Assembly (NCBI GenBank): GCA_019914995.1
Contig: CM034137.1
Coordinates: 992,001-1,056,000, forward strand
Length of the DNA stretch: 64,000 nt
Origin: Acanthochlamys bracteata
Taxonomy: Eukaryota > Streptophyta > Magnoliopsida > Pandanales > Velloziaceae
Reading direction: 5' to 3'
A program made the translations under genes and the position numbers. Positions 12,110 through 22,943 of the stretch are shown one piece after another. The notes under the pieces are model-generated. The model had not been told where the DNA came from, made no database searches, and was given only the letters and a program-made list of their open reading frames with translations. Each line of letters begins with the position of its first letter. The first letter of the stretch is position 1.

Positions 12110-14580
12110 CTTGCAGCCCCTTTTGGACGGCATGGCAGGGATCTTTTCTTTAAATGAGATGTTTGGCTAGTTTGATGGTTATTGATAACATGATAATAAA
12201 CTAGATGCTACACTTATCTTAACCAAATATGTATCGTTGCTGCCTATACTTACCCTAACTGGTCCAATGATGAATTTTAAGGGATTGTTAGTTATTCTTA
12301 CTGACAATTAATAATTTTTGAGATATATTTGCCTATGCTTGTCCTTGCTGGTGCTTTGATGATTTTTTAGGGATTGTTGGCTATCGTTGGTGGTTTGGCT
12401 TTAATTTTTTAAGTGGTGTTGTCTATAAACACCCTAACTGGCCCAATGATGAATTTGAGGGATTGTTGGTTATCCTTACAGGCAATTAATAAATTTTGAA
12501 GTATATTTGCTTATGTTTGTCCTTACTGGCCTGTTTATGATTTTTGAGGGATTGTTGGCTATCCTTTATTTGCAAGTAATGAATAATGATGTATAGCTGC
12601 CCTATCTGGATTTTTGAGGGATTGTTGCCTAACCTTACTGCCCCTATGATGATTTCTGAGGGTTTGTTGTCTTATAAAATACTCAAATGAGATATTTGGT
12701 TGCCTTATTATCTTGCAGCCCCTTTTGGACGGCATGGCAGGGATCTTTTCTTTAAATGAGATGTTTGGCTAGCTTGATGGTTATTGATAACATGATAATA
12801 AACTAGATGCTACACTTATCTTAACCAAATATGTATCGTTGCTGCCTATACTTACCCTAACTGGTCCAATGATGAATTTTAAGGGATTGTTAGTTATTCT
12901 TACTGACAATTAATAATTTTTGAGATATATTTGCCTATGCTTGTCCTTGCTGGTGCTTTGATGATTTTTTAGGGATTGTTGGCTATCGTTGCGGTGGTTT
13001 GGCTTTAATTTTTTAAGTGGTGTTGTCTATAAACACCCTAACTGGCCCAATGATGAATTTGAGGGATTGTTGGTTATCCTTACAGGCAATTAATGAATTT
13101 TGAAGTATATTTGCCTATGTTTGTCCTTGCTGGCCTGTTGATGATTTTTTTGGGATTGTTGGCTATCGTTGCTGGTTTGGCTTTAATTTTTGAAGTGGTG
13201 TTGTCTATAAACACCCTTGCTGGCCCTATGATGATTATTGAGGGATTGTCGGATATTTTTACTAGCAAGTAAATATTTTTTGAGATATGTTGCCTATATT
13301 TTTTCCTTGCTGGCCTGTTGATAATTTTTGAGGGATTGTTGGCTATCCTTGGTGGTTTGACTGTGCTTTTTGAAGTGGTGTTGTTTATAAACACCCTTAG
13401 TGGCCCTATGATGATTATTGAGGGATTGTCGGATATCTTTACTAGCAAGTAAATATTTTTTGGGCTATATTTGTCTATGCTTGTCCTTGCTGGCATGTTG
13501 ATGATGTTTGAGGTATTGTTGGCTATGCTTGCTGGTTTGGATTAGTTTTTGAAGTGGTGTTGTCTATAAACACCTTAGCTGGCCCAATGATAAATTTGAG
13601 AGATTGTTGGTTATCCTTACAGACAATTAATGAATTTTGAAGTATATTTGCCTATGTTTGTTCTTGCTGGCCTGTTTATGATTTTTGAGGGATTGTTGGC
13701 TATCCTTTGTTGGCAAGTAATGAATAATGATGTATAGCTGCCCTATCTGGATTTTTGAGGGATTGTTGCCTAACCTTGCTGCCCCTATGATGATTTCGGA
13801 GGGTTTGTTGTCTTATAAAGTACTCAAATGAGATATTTGGTTGCCTTATTATCTTGCAGCCCCTTTGGACGGCATGGCAGGGATCTTTTCTTTAAATGAG
13901 ATGTTTGGCTAGCTTGATGGTTATTGATAACATGATAATAAACTAGATGCTACACTTATCTTAACCAAATATGTATGGTTGCTGCCTATACTTATCATAA
14001 CTGGCCCAATTATGAATTTTGAGGGATTGTTAGTTATTCTTACTGGCAATTAATGATTTTTGAGGTATATTTGTCTATGCTTGTCCTTGCTGGTGCTTTG
14101 ATGATGTTTGAGGGATTGTTGGTTATGCTTGCTGGTTTGGATTAGTTTCGGAAGTGGTGTTGCATATAAACACCCTTGCTGGCCCTATGATGAATTTTGA
14201 AGAAATCGTTGGCTATCCTTACTGGCAAGTAATGAATCTTGATGTATATTTGCCTGTGCTTGCCCTACCTGGCCATATCTGTATTGTTGAGGATTGCTGC
14301 CTAATCTTGCTTCTCCTATGATGATTTTCTGAGGGTTTGTTGTCTTATACATTGCTAAAATGAGATGTTTGATTGCCTTATAATCTTGCAGCCCCTTTTG
14401 GATGGCATGGCAAGAATTGTTAGTTTGAATGAGATGTTTGGCTAGCTTGATAGTTAATAATATCATGATAGTGGAATGGATGCTACACTTACTTTTGAAG
14501 GGATTTTTACCTTATACAACTCTCAACTGAGATGCTATCCTTGCTGGCCCTTTTTTTGAATTGTTGTGGTGGTGCTGCCC
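12110..14580. repeat. Nested tandem repeat array (~180-bp unit with higher-order 602- and 1140-bp spacing)
   Basis: The word GAAGTGGTGTTG and its flanks recur near 12411, 13014, 13192, 13372, 13551 and 14151; adjacent copies are 179-180 bp apart. A longer marker, GCAGCCCCTTTTGGACGG, recurs near 12114, 12716, 13857 and 14390, giving higher-order spacings of about 602, 1140 and 533 bp. The blocks starting at 12121 and 12723 are almost identical for about 400 bp, so at least one duplication is recent. Shorter sub-repeats (GGGATTGTTGGCTATCCTT) occur within each unit. The array lies in the inferred leader intron of the Harbinger element. Confidence 0.9.
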
Positions 14581-14590
14581 AGGCTCTCTT

Positions 14591-14750
14591 GCTGCCCTAT
14601 GATGTCCTTTGAGGGTTTTTTTGTCTGTTGGTGCTACCTTGCTGCCCTATGATGTCCTCTGAGGATTTTTTTGCCTGTTGGTGCTACCTTGCTGCCCTAT
14701 GATGTCCTTTGAGGGTTTTTTTGCCTGTTGGTGCTACCTTGCTGCCCTAT
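14591..14750. repeat. 50-bp tandem repeat, just over three units
   Basis: GCTGCCCTAT occurs at 14591, 14641, 14691 and 14741, exactly 50 bp apart, and the intervening sequence is nearly identical (GATGTCC, GAGG, a T7 run, CTGTTGGTGCTACCTT). Looser copies of the GCTGCCCTATGATG word continue to about 15100. This array is distinct from the 180-bp array before it but shares the GCCCTATGATG core. Confidence 0.92.
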
Positions 14751-15129
14751 GATGAATTTTGAAGATTTATTGGTTATTCTTATTGGCAATTAATAAATTT
14801 TGAGATATATTTTTGTATGCTTGTTCTTACTGGGCTATATGATAATTTTGAGGGATTGTTGGCTATCCCCATATGATGATGTGAGGTATATTTGCCTTAC
14901 ATGCTACTTTGTTGGCCTGTTATTTGAGTTAGTGTGTTGGTGTTGTCTATGCTTTCTTGCTGCCCTATGATGAAGTTTGAGGGATTTATTTTCATACAAT
15001 GCTCAATGAGATGCTTCTTTGCTGCCCTATGATGATGTTTGAGGGATGTTTGATTTATACAATGCTCAAATGAGATGCTTTCTTACTGCCCTATGATGAT
15101 GTTTGAGGAATTTATTTTTATATATTTAG

Positions 15130-16136
15130 ATGGAATCCTCAAAATCACGTCGAGCAAGAAAGGTGAATCCGATTAGGTGGACAGATGCTATCCACGTTAA
15201 GTTTATTGAATATTGTGAACAAGAGATATCTAAGGAGAATAGGCCAAGAACATATTTTAATGTGCAAGGGTGGGCAAATATCAAAAAATTATTTGAAGAA
15301 TTTTATGGCCAGGAGGTTGACCGGAAACAATTAAAAAATCATTGGGATGGTATGAAGAGTGATTACAATAATTATAAATCGTTGGTTCATGGAGAGTCTG
15401 GTTTGGGATGGGATTATACTCGCAATATAATCGCTGCAGATGAGGATTGGTGGGAAGAAAAAATTAAGGTATTTTTATCTAATCGTAAAAAATATGTTAT
15501 TATTATTAAACTAATTTTTTAAATTAATGAACTCTTTTTTTTTAGGCATATCCTAAGTTTAAAAAATTTAAGGGTAAAGATTTATCTATATACCGCGATC
15601 GGTACCCGGTGTTATTTGATAATCTTGTTGCCAATGGTTCGCGGGCTTGGGCACCATCACAAGTTCAACAGGAGACTGCACCTTCAAACCCATCGGACTT
15701 GGAAGGCAGCGGAGATAGCGACGACGTTCGAGGCAATGAAGAACCTCCACCTGCATTTCAGGTTCCCTCTCCTATCATTACTGATAATGATCTCTTTTCA
15801 CAGTCCTTTTCTATATCTCAAAATCCTTTAAGATCAGGAAGTAGTGGTAGGAAGCGAAAGAGTTTCAGATCATCTGGAAAGGAGCATATTGGTGATATGA
15901 CAGAGATAATGCGTCAAAGACATGCAATGACGTTATCGATACCAACCATCCGTCAATGTTTGGCGATATTAGACAGTATTTCTGAGATAGAAGCTGGTAG
16001 CCCTCTAGCCCATTATGCAGCATGTGTTTTGACTAAGAAAGAAAATCGTGAAGTCTCCATGAGTTATCCTAGTGCTGCAGCTCGCTATAGTTGGCTGATG
16101 TTTCACTTTAAATATTTTGGACCGGGAAAATCTTAA
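15130..16136 (+). CDS. Harbinger ORF1: Myb/SANT-like DNA-binding protein
   Basis: Two exons, 15130-15468 and 15546-16136, join in phase 0 across a 77-bp GT-AG intron to give 309 residues. The start is the ATG directly after the TATTTAG acceptor. The N-terminal 115 residues form a Myb/SANT-like domain of the Myb_DNA-bind_3 type: the tryptophan pattern RWTDAIHVKFIEYCEQE, GWANIKKLFEEFYG, LKNHWDGMKSDY and GLGWDYTRNII is clear. The middle is acidic and serine-rich with a basic patch (GRKRKSFRSSGK, a likely nuclear signal). The C-terminus contains a helical segment around IRQCLAILDSI. In PIF/Harbinger elements this protein partners the transposase and aids binding to the ends and nuclear import. 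No break is seen. Confidence 0.85.
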
Positions 16137-16634
16137 ACTAGTTATTGTATGTTGTAATTTGAACATTATCGAACATTAGTAGGTTATTAGTATTATAAAG
16201 TTAGTATGTTGTAAACATTATTAGAATATTGTTATGGTTGTAAAATGATATTATTATATAATATTGGTGGTTTTTATTGTATGTTGTTATGGTTATTATG
16301 TAGTACTATTGTGAATATTATTGGAATATTATTATTGTGTTAATATGATGTTTGTTAAATAATAATATTGTAAATATTTTTGGAATAATTTTGTGGTGGG
16401 TATATGATGTTGTTATGTTATTACTGTGATTTAGTTGAACGTTTAAAATATTATTTTGATAGTATTATGTTAGTATATTGTATCATGATGGTAGTATATA
16501 ATTTGTTCAAAATTATATTATTAGAAAAAATTTTGATATCAATTATAATATTATTGTTTTTTAGAACTGTGAGTTTATACGTATATTTTTAGTTAATATT
16601 GTCATTTAAAATTAATTTTTATATTTGCAGTTAA

Positions 16635-17938
16635 ATTGATCCGTGGGCTAGTGATAGTGAGGAAAATGATAGTGAATAGGAATGGACAGACTTATGTGAA
16701 CAAGCAAATTATGCAGCAATTCAGTATTACAATCGACATTTAAGTAAACGTCCGTGTCGTACATCTATACGCACGGGTAACGTTTTCATAATTGAGATAC
16801 TGCAAGGAAACGAAGTTCGTTGCTATCAAAATTTTCGATTGAAGGTACCTGTTTTTTTACAACTATGTGATGAGTTGACAAGGTTGTACGACTTAGATGC
16901 AACACGTGAAATGTCTGTTCATGAAGAAGTTGCTATTTTTCTCGGAACGTGTGCACATGGTCTAGGAAATAGAGTAAATCAGGAAATTTTTAGTCATTCG
17001 GGTGAGACGATTCATCGGCATTTTCATAGAGTGCTTCAGGCTGTGCTGAGATTGGCTGCAAATATTATAAAGCCTCATGATAGATATAACGAGGGAGAAG
17101 CATTTCATAAACCACAGAATGCACGTTATCTTCCATGGTTTAAAGTAAGTGATCAAGTCGAATTTCGGCACTTAGATTGTTATAATAGATAAGTTGAATT
17201 TTTTATTTTAATCTTAAATTTTGAATACAGGATTGTATTGGAGCTATCGATGGAACACATATCAAAGCAACTATACGACCAGAAGATGTAACACCTTACA
17301 TTGGACGTAAAGGGTATGCTACTCAAAATATATTGGCGGTATGTGATTTTAATATGTGTTTTATATTTGCATGGGCCGGATGGGAAGGGTCAGCTCACGA
17401 TTCACGCATACTGAACGAAGCATTACGCAGGCCTGATTTGAGATTTCCTCATCCTTGCGGAGATAAATATTATTTAGTGGATGCAGAATATAAACATACC
17501 TATAGATATATGGGTCCTTATAAAGGCCGGGATGTAAAATATCATCTGGAGAACTTTCGTCGTGCAAATACACCACAAATGCGGGCGCCTAGAGGGAGAA
17601 AAGAAAAGTTTAACTTTCTACATTCTTCATGCAGGACTATAATTGAACGTACATTTGGCGTATGGAAGGCGCGCTTTGCAATTTTAAGAGATATGCCACT
17701 ATACTCAATAGAGGTACAACGTAATATTATTATTGCGACAATGGCGATACATAACTATATAAGGATTAAAGGAGCAGATGAAGCATTTACAGATACTGAG
17801 CGTGAAACTTATCTACCGTCAGCATTTGAAGCATCTTCTAGTACATCAAACGTTCCACCCGAAGATGAATCCGATCGTAGTGATAGGTGGGATGCATATC
17901 GTGATGCAATTGCAAATGAAATATATAGTCATTTATGA
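16635..17938 (+). pseudogene. Harbinger transposase (DDE_Tnp_4), start codon lost and one stop
   Basis: Exons run 16635-17144 and 17231-17938, joined in phase 0 across a GT-AG intron. The family's acidic start is recognisable as DPWASDSEENDSE, but the codon in the ATG position is ATT (16635-16637) and a TAG follows at 16677-16679. From 16680 the frame is open: a helix-turn-helix region (HEEVAIFLGTCAHGLGNR), then the DDE core with all three catalytic positions present, D in AIDGTH, D in YYLVDAEY and E in IIERTFGVW. So the catalytic domain is whole, but a full-length protein is not encoded as the sequence stands. A shorter product from a later ATG cannot be excluded. Confidence 0.85.
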
Positions 17939-18635
17939 ATGTTGTGTTTCTGTTTGAACTTATGATTGTATTTTATTTTGTTACAATATGTATGACCGTA
18001 TAATATTTATATTAAGATTTATAACAATTGACTTTATTAGTTCTTTAATATTTATTTAATATTTTTATATTATAAAATAAAAAAGTTAAATTTATACAGA
18101 TTTAAATAAATATCAAAATTATTTATTAATTTATCATAATAATACTAAATTTACCAAATAATATAATTTTTTTTAATAACTATTAAATATATTTTTCAAA
18201 TTTAATATTATAATAATTATTATATAATTAATATTATTCAATTTAATTATTGATTGATATTAATAATATAATTTGTTAATAAGTTTATAAATATTAATAT
18301 AAGTAATTATTTATATAATTTTTACATAATAAATTTATTAAATTTTAAAAAAGTAAATAATATATAAAAAATAATTAAAAATTTCATAATATATCAATTA
18401 TTATATACTTAGGGATATTTGGTCATTATATATCACATATAAAAAATGCTTGCTTTTTAGCTAAACACTTCATTCAAATTTTTTCAAAGATTCAAAAGAC
18501 GATACAAAGAAAATTTTATCCAAACATTTTTCAGCATAAAGCTGCTTTTACAGCAAAAGTTCTACAGCTGTTTACAGCACTCTAAAGCAGCTTTACTTCA
18601 AAAACACAAAAGCTTCAGCACATCCAAACAGGGCC

Positions 18636-19071
18636 TATATCTGAATCTTGTAATGCAAAAAGACTTAAATTTATCTTTTAAAATAATTTGATTAAAAAAT
18701 GAATATTTATATTTTTTATATTAAATAAATTTTAGAATTTAATTTTAAAAAATAAATTATTTTTAGAAAAATTATTTCAAATTTTTATTAAAAATTAGTT
18801 TGATAAAATGAATTTAGTGAATTAATATACAAGTCCAAAGTAAGATGTCTGTTCAAAATAAAACAAATAGGGTCTCATATTGCGATAAATGAAAAAGAAA
18901 AAGCCTGGCTCTGCCTGGCGCGTGCATTATTTTGGTCGGAGAAGTCTCGAGACTCTCTCTCCTCACGAGTTTTTTTTCTTTTCGTCGATTTCTTTTTCTT
19001 TTTCTTCTTCGTATTTGTAAACAAATTTCTGTTTGTTTCTTATATTTTTTCCATCAATTTCTTTGTTCGTC
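18636..19071 (+). promoter_or_regulatory. Upstream region and leader of the Rab7-type gene
   Basis: AT-rich sequence to about 18890 is followed by a more balanced stretch with CTCTCTCTCC and a TTTTTCTTTTCG pyrimidine-rich leader just before the ATG at 19072. The end of the Harbinger element sits only 436 bp upstream of the start codon, so the promoter is probably confined to this stretch. Confidence 0.45.
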
Positions 19072-22000
19072 ATGGCTGCCAGAAGGCGGACTTTGCTCAA
19101 GGTCAACGTGCTCGGAGATAGCGGGTTAGTTAGTTAGTTTGTGCATCTTTTTCGTGGAAGTTTTGTTGTTTTTTGGTGAGATCGTTGATGTGATTGAGGT
19201 TTTCGTTGCAATCTGTAATGCAGGGTTGGGAAGACCTCGTTGATGAATCAGTATCCTCGATTAACATTTCAGTTTCTTTTCATTTTTGTTTTTGTTAGAT
19301 CTTGAGCTGATTTTGGCTGTAGCATTGCTTGAACATGCAAGTCGAATGTGATTCTAGGCTGTTATATTAAGACATTTATGGGTATTACTTCTAAGAATTT
19401 TACTACAGGGTAATCACTACATATTTTATGATAAATTCAATTTGAAGGATTTAAGAAGGCCTTGTATTTCCTCGTACTTTTGTTCAATTGAGGTCTTATA
19501 TTGTAGCTTTTTCCATGTTCTCCAGTATTTGTTTCGATGCTCTAACAAGAGCACTGGAGTTTGATTGTTTAACAATAACTTTGTTGCACCGGTAAGGGCG
19601 TATGCTATAGTTATCAGCCCCTTGTTTCTCTATATATCTGTTTTTCCCTAATATTTAGTTAGGCATCCCCCCTTGGGCTGATTTATGTTGTTTACTGTAT
19701 CTATCTTGATAATGCCACATTCACACAGAAGGTTATTTACGAGGAGAAATCAAGGTAGTTTGTCAGTGCATTGCTAACAATCTTATAATTTAATGCTAAA
19801 AGCTCCTTTTGTCTTAAGCAAACCAAGAGACTTGTAGGGCATGTTTCAAATGCCTGCAACTGAGTTCCGCGTAAGTGAAAAATAAAAAGTGGAGTTTTTT
19901 GAAAAATAGGTTGGAAGTGGAGTTCAGTTTCTGTGTTTTAATTGTTTTTTTGGAAGTGAGTTAGAAATTGAAAGATGGTACTGCATTGGGAGGTGCAAAT
20001 AAGAAAATTAGAACTAGAGTTCTATGTGTGGAGCTGGAGTTTCCAGTTTCTTATGCAAATAAAACATATGAAATTTTCGGAATTCTAATTTTGGCTGGAG
20101 AAACTGGAGATCCAGACGATTGAAACACGCCCGTAATGGACAAAGTTGCATAGCTTTATTTGTGTTAGTTTTTGTGTGGCTTGTCTTCTTCACTCACTTG
20201 GTATATTTCATAATCAGATAGGCAGGTGAATATTCATTTGATGCATTATCATTTACTTCACTGATGTAATTTAGTGTATGGTTTTTCAGCTGATTTAGGT
20301 TTTGTAACTCCTTGTAGTTTCTTGAGGTTCTGCTGGAAAAAAAAAAACTTCCTGATGATTTGCAATTTTACGTCATATAGTTAGATTCGAACCGATGGAC
20401 CTGTATGGGTGATGTTCTTCACTCGTAGTTCTCCAGTGTCTGGTTCATTCACAGTTGTTATTAACATTATAAATTGTTAGGTAAGAAGTTTATGCCATAG
20501 TGCCATAGAAAGGGAATGAATGGGATTAGGTTCCAATACATAGAACTTATGAAAAGATGTCCACTATCTACCTGGAAGGTTTCCCTCATTTCCAAAGAGG
20601 AGTCTTCAACAATCTATCCACCAAATGATGTACCACTTGTAAACTGCATTCTGGATTGTATACAAAGCTCTTTGGCCTGTGCTATTCTTTGGATTTCTTG
20701 TGGGTATACTCCGTTCTCTTCATAGAGACCCTTGGTGTTTTGTTTGTTGTTTCGCTTTCCTTACCCTTTATCTTATGTTCTGTCTTGTTTTTGGTAGCTT
20801 ACTCTGCCAAATGGTGAAATAGCAGAATTCTTCCCCCATTTGCATTAGTCTAATGTCTATGAGACACCCCTATTAAGAGAATGTATTAATTGCATCTCCA
20901 TTGAAAATAAAGGGCTAAAGTGCCTCTAAAGGGGCTTCTGAGTGTTATCTGGTGTTGTTGTAAAATGACCAATACCTCTGTTTGCTCCATTCAAATCCAA
21001 CAATCTGTTTGTTTTTATAATTTCCAAGTTTTGTTGCTATTTAGCAAGCTTGTGATTATCACTCGAACTATCGTTGTGAATGTCAATCTTTTATGATTAG
21101 ATGGTTGGCGTGGCATGATTAATGCGCTCACCCATTTACAAATTGTAGTACATTATTTGGTGGCTTGTTAGACACAACTTTCTCCATACCATATCACATT
21201 ATGCTGTTAGTGTTAAATTATTATTGCGTGTAGGTCATTGTGATCACAACATTAACTTCTAATTTTACCAGGACCATTTTAGCTCCTTGAATCAACATTG
21301 ATCCAGCAGGTTGCTTTTTTTATTCGGTAAGTAGTCAAGAGGTTTACCCCTGATATACAAAAACTAATGGCATCTTTATTTAGGCTTACTGCAGCTGAAT
21401 TAATAAGCTAATCCCACTGAATTGGTTGTCAGCTCTTAGCTAGTTAAAACAAGTCCTGCGTTCATTGCTTGCTTTCATTTACATTTGGAACTGAGAGCAC
21501 AAGGTTTGATGTTCTATTTGCAACCAATGGTGTTCTTAACCTAGCAACTAGATATGTACACAAGAAGTTTAGTCAGCAGTATAAAGCTACAATTGGCGCT
21601 GATTTTGTCACAAAGGAACTTCAGATAGATGATACACTTGTGACTTTGCAGGTCGTTATTCTTTTTACCTATTGATCATATCTTCATTGTCATGGCAGTA
21701 GTCACTTGGTTTATTTGGATTTATGATTTTTTGTCTATTTTTCGTTGTTTAGTAGATCTGGGATACTGCTGGCCAGGAAAGATTTCAGAGCCTTGGTGTT
21801 GCATTTTACAGAGGTGCTGATTGCTGCGTCCTGGTGTATGACGTAAACGTTAATAAGACCTTTGACAGCCTTGACAATTGGCATGGGGAATTTCTTAAGC
21901 AGGTTGTTATTTTCTCCTCTGCATTTAGTTATAGTGAATTGGGTCATGGCGACAAGAACCAAGGTTAAGGACTAGAGAGATCAGTCACATACAACGAAGT

Positions 22001-22943
22001 GCTGAATATTTTTTTCCTTTCCAAAACGACAGCGACTTTGTATGATGAACCACAGTGCCCAAAAATACCAATGAAAAGTTAAAGAGTATGACATTCGATT
22101 CAAGAAAATTGTTGATAATGCTTCTGGTTTAACTTTAAAATAAATCCGTGGATGTTGTCTTATGGTCTCTCAGGTCACTCATGTCATGTCATGTGGCTGC
22201 GCCGAGATTGTATGGTGAATATTTAGGATTGATGTTTTTACCCGTATAAGGAAAAGAGTAATTGGACTATTTCAAAGCACTTTTGCCTTGCATAATTGTC
22301 TTAAGTGAGGTTTTGGGTTAAGCTGTACCTTTTAGCAACTGTTCTATTTTCCACTAGCAAGCAGTTTTATGTAAGCTTGCACATTTTGGTTGAAAAACAC
22401 CTTACAGAAGCAGTGCATAGATCTGTTTATTCAAGAATAACTCTTGAGTCTTCATTGAATGCAGGCAAGTCCACAAGATCCTCAAACTTTTCCCTTCATC
22501 TTACTTGGTAACAAGATTGACATAGATGGCGGAAATAGAAGAGTGGTAAGTAAAGTATACTCCTTACTTTTCTTTAATTTTAGGTTTATTTATTATTAGT
22601 ATTTTTTTATGTTGTATGTGGCACTTTTAGATATTTTTTCGTTGTAGGTTTCTGAAAAGAAAGCGAAGGAATGGTGTGCTTCAAAGGGCAACATTCCATA
22701 CTTTGAAACTTCTGCAAAAGAGGATTACAATGTGGACGCTGCATTTTTTACAGTTGCTAAACTTGCACTTGCACGAGATCGGGAACATGATATGTAAGCA
22801 CTTCTTTAGCCAGTTTGTAAAAAGGGTTATCATATAGCTTCTTTTGATATGACCTGCGATATTTTCATGTGTGCAGATACTTCCAAAATATCACTGATAC
22901 AATTCCTGAAATAGAGCAGAGAAGCGGAGGTTGTGCCTGCTGA
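19072..22943 (+). CDS. RABG2: Rab7-type small GTPase, RABG2-like
   Basis: Seven exons: 19072-19124, 19224-19250, 21552-21651, 21756-21902, 22465-22545, 22648-22793 and 22877-22943. They total 621 nt and 206 residues, the normal Rab7 length. Motifs: P-loop GDSGVGKT (15-22), switch I with [15 protein letters not shown] (62-68), NKID (125-128), ETSAK (156-160) and a C-terminal CAC geranylgeranylation motif (204-206). TKELQIDD, the C-terminal DIYFQ stretch and the GGCAC ending resemble RABG2 more than RABG3, whose members usually end in CEC. Family role: controls late endosome/prevacuolar traffic to the vacuole. Exon 2 is a 27-nt microexon, and intron 2 is 2.3 kb and carries a MITE at 19837. The Rab7 call is firm; the RABG2 subgroup is a judgement from memory. 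Confidence 0.9.
19837..20132. mobile_element. Tourist/PIF-type MITE with GTA target duplication, in Rab7 intron 2
   Basis: A 296-bp element begins GGGCATGTTTCAAATGCC and ends TTGAAACACGCCC, so the termini are inverted repeats. It is flanked by GTA on both sides (19834-19836 and 20133-20135). It shares terminal and subterminal sequence (AACTGAGTT, then GTAA and GAAAAATA words) with the copy at 25757-26041 in the opposite orientation. There is no coding capacity. Confidence 0.8.

Larger units (their letters stand above)
10965..18635 (+). mobile_element. PIF/Harbinger DNA transposon, 7.7 kb, with ORF1, transposase and internal tandem repeats
   Basis: The left end reads GGTCTTGTTTGGTTGTG and the right end, read inverted, reads GGCCCTGTTTGGATGTG; 14 of 17 bases match. 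The flanking trinucleotides are TAC (10962-10964) and TAT (18636-18638), close to the 3-bp target duplication of the superfamily but not exact. Subterminal regions at both ends carry CTGCTTTA/GCTGTAAA-like words. Inside are a CT-rich leader (11170-11360), a repeat-filled stretch (12.1-15.1 kb), a Myb/SANT-like ORF1 and a DDE_Tnp_4 transposase, both on the plus strand. That pair of ORFs is the hallmark of PIF/Harbinger. The element is longer than most because of the repeats. It lies between the divergent CIP111 and Rab7 genes, ending 436 bp before the Rab7 ATG. Confidence 0.85.

Noticed and set aside
13080-13496. 138-codon minus-strand ORF with two near-identical halves (SDNPSIIIIGP repeated)
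   Set aside because: It lies wholly in the ~180-bp tandem array. The period is a multiple of three, so an open frame repeats by arithmetic. There is no family resemblance and it is antisense to the Harbinger leader.
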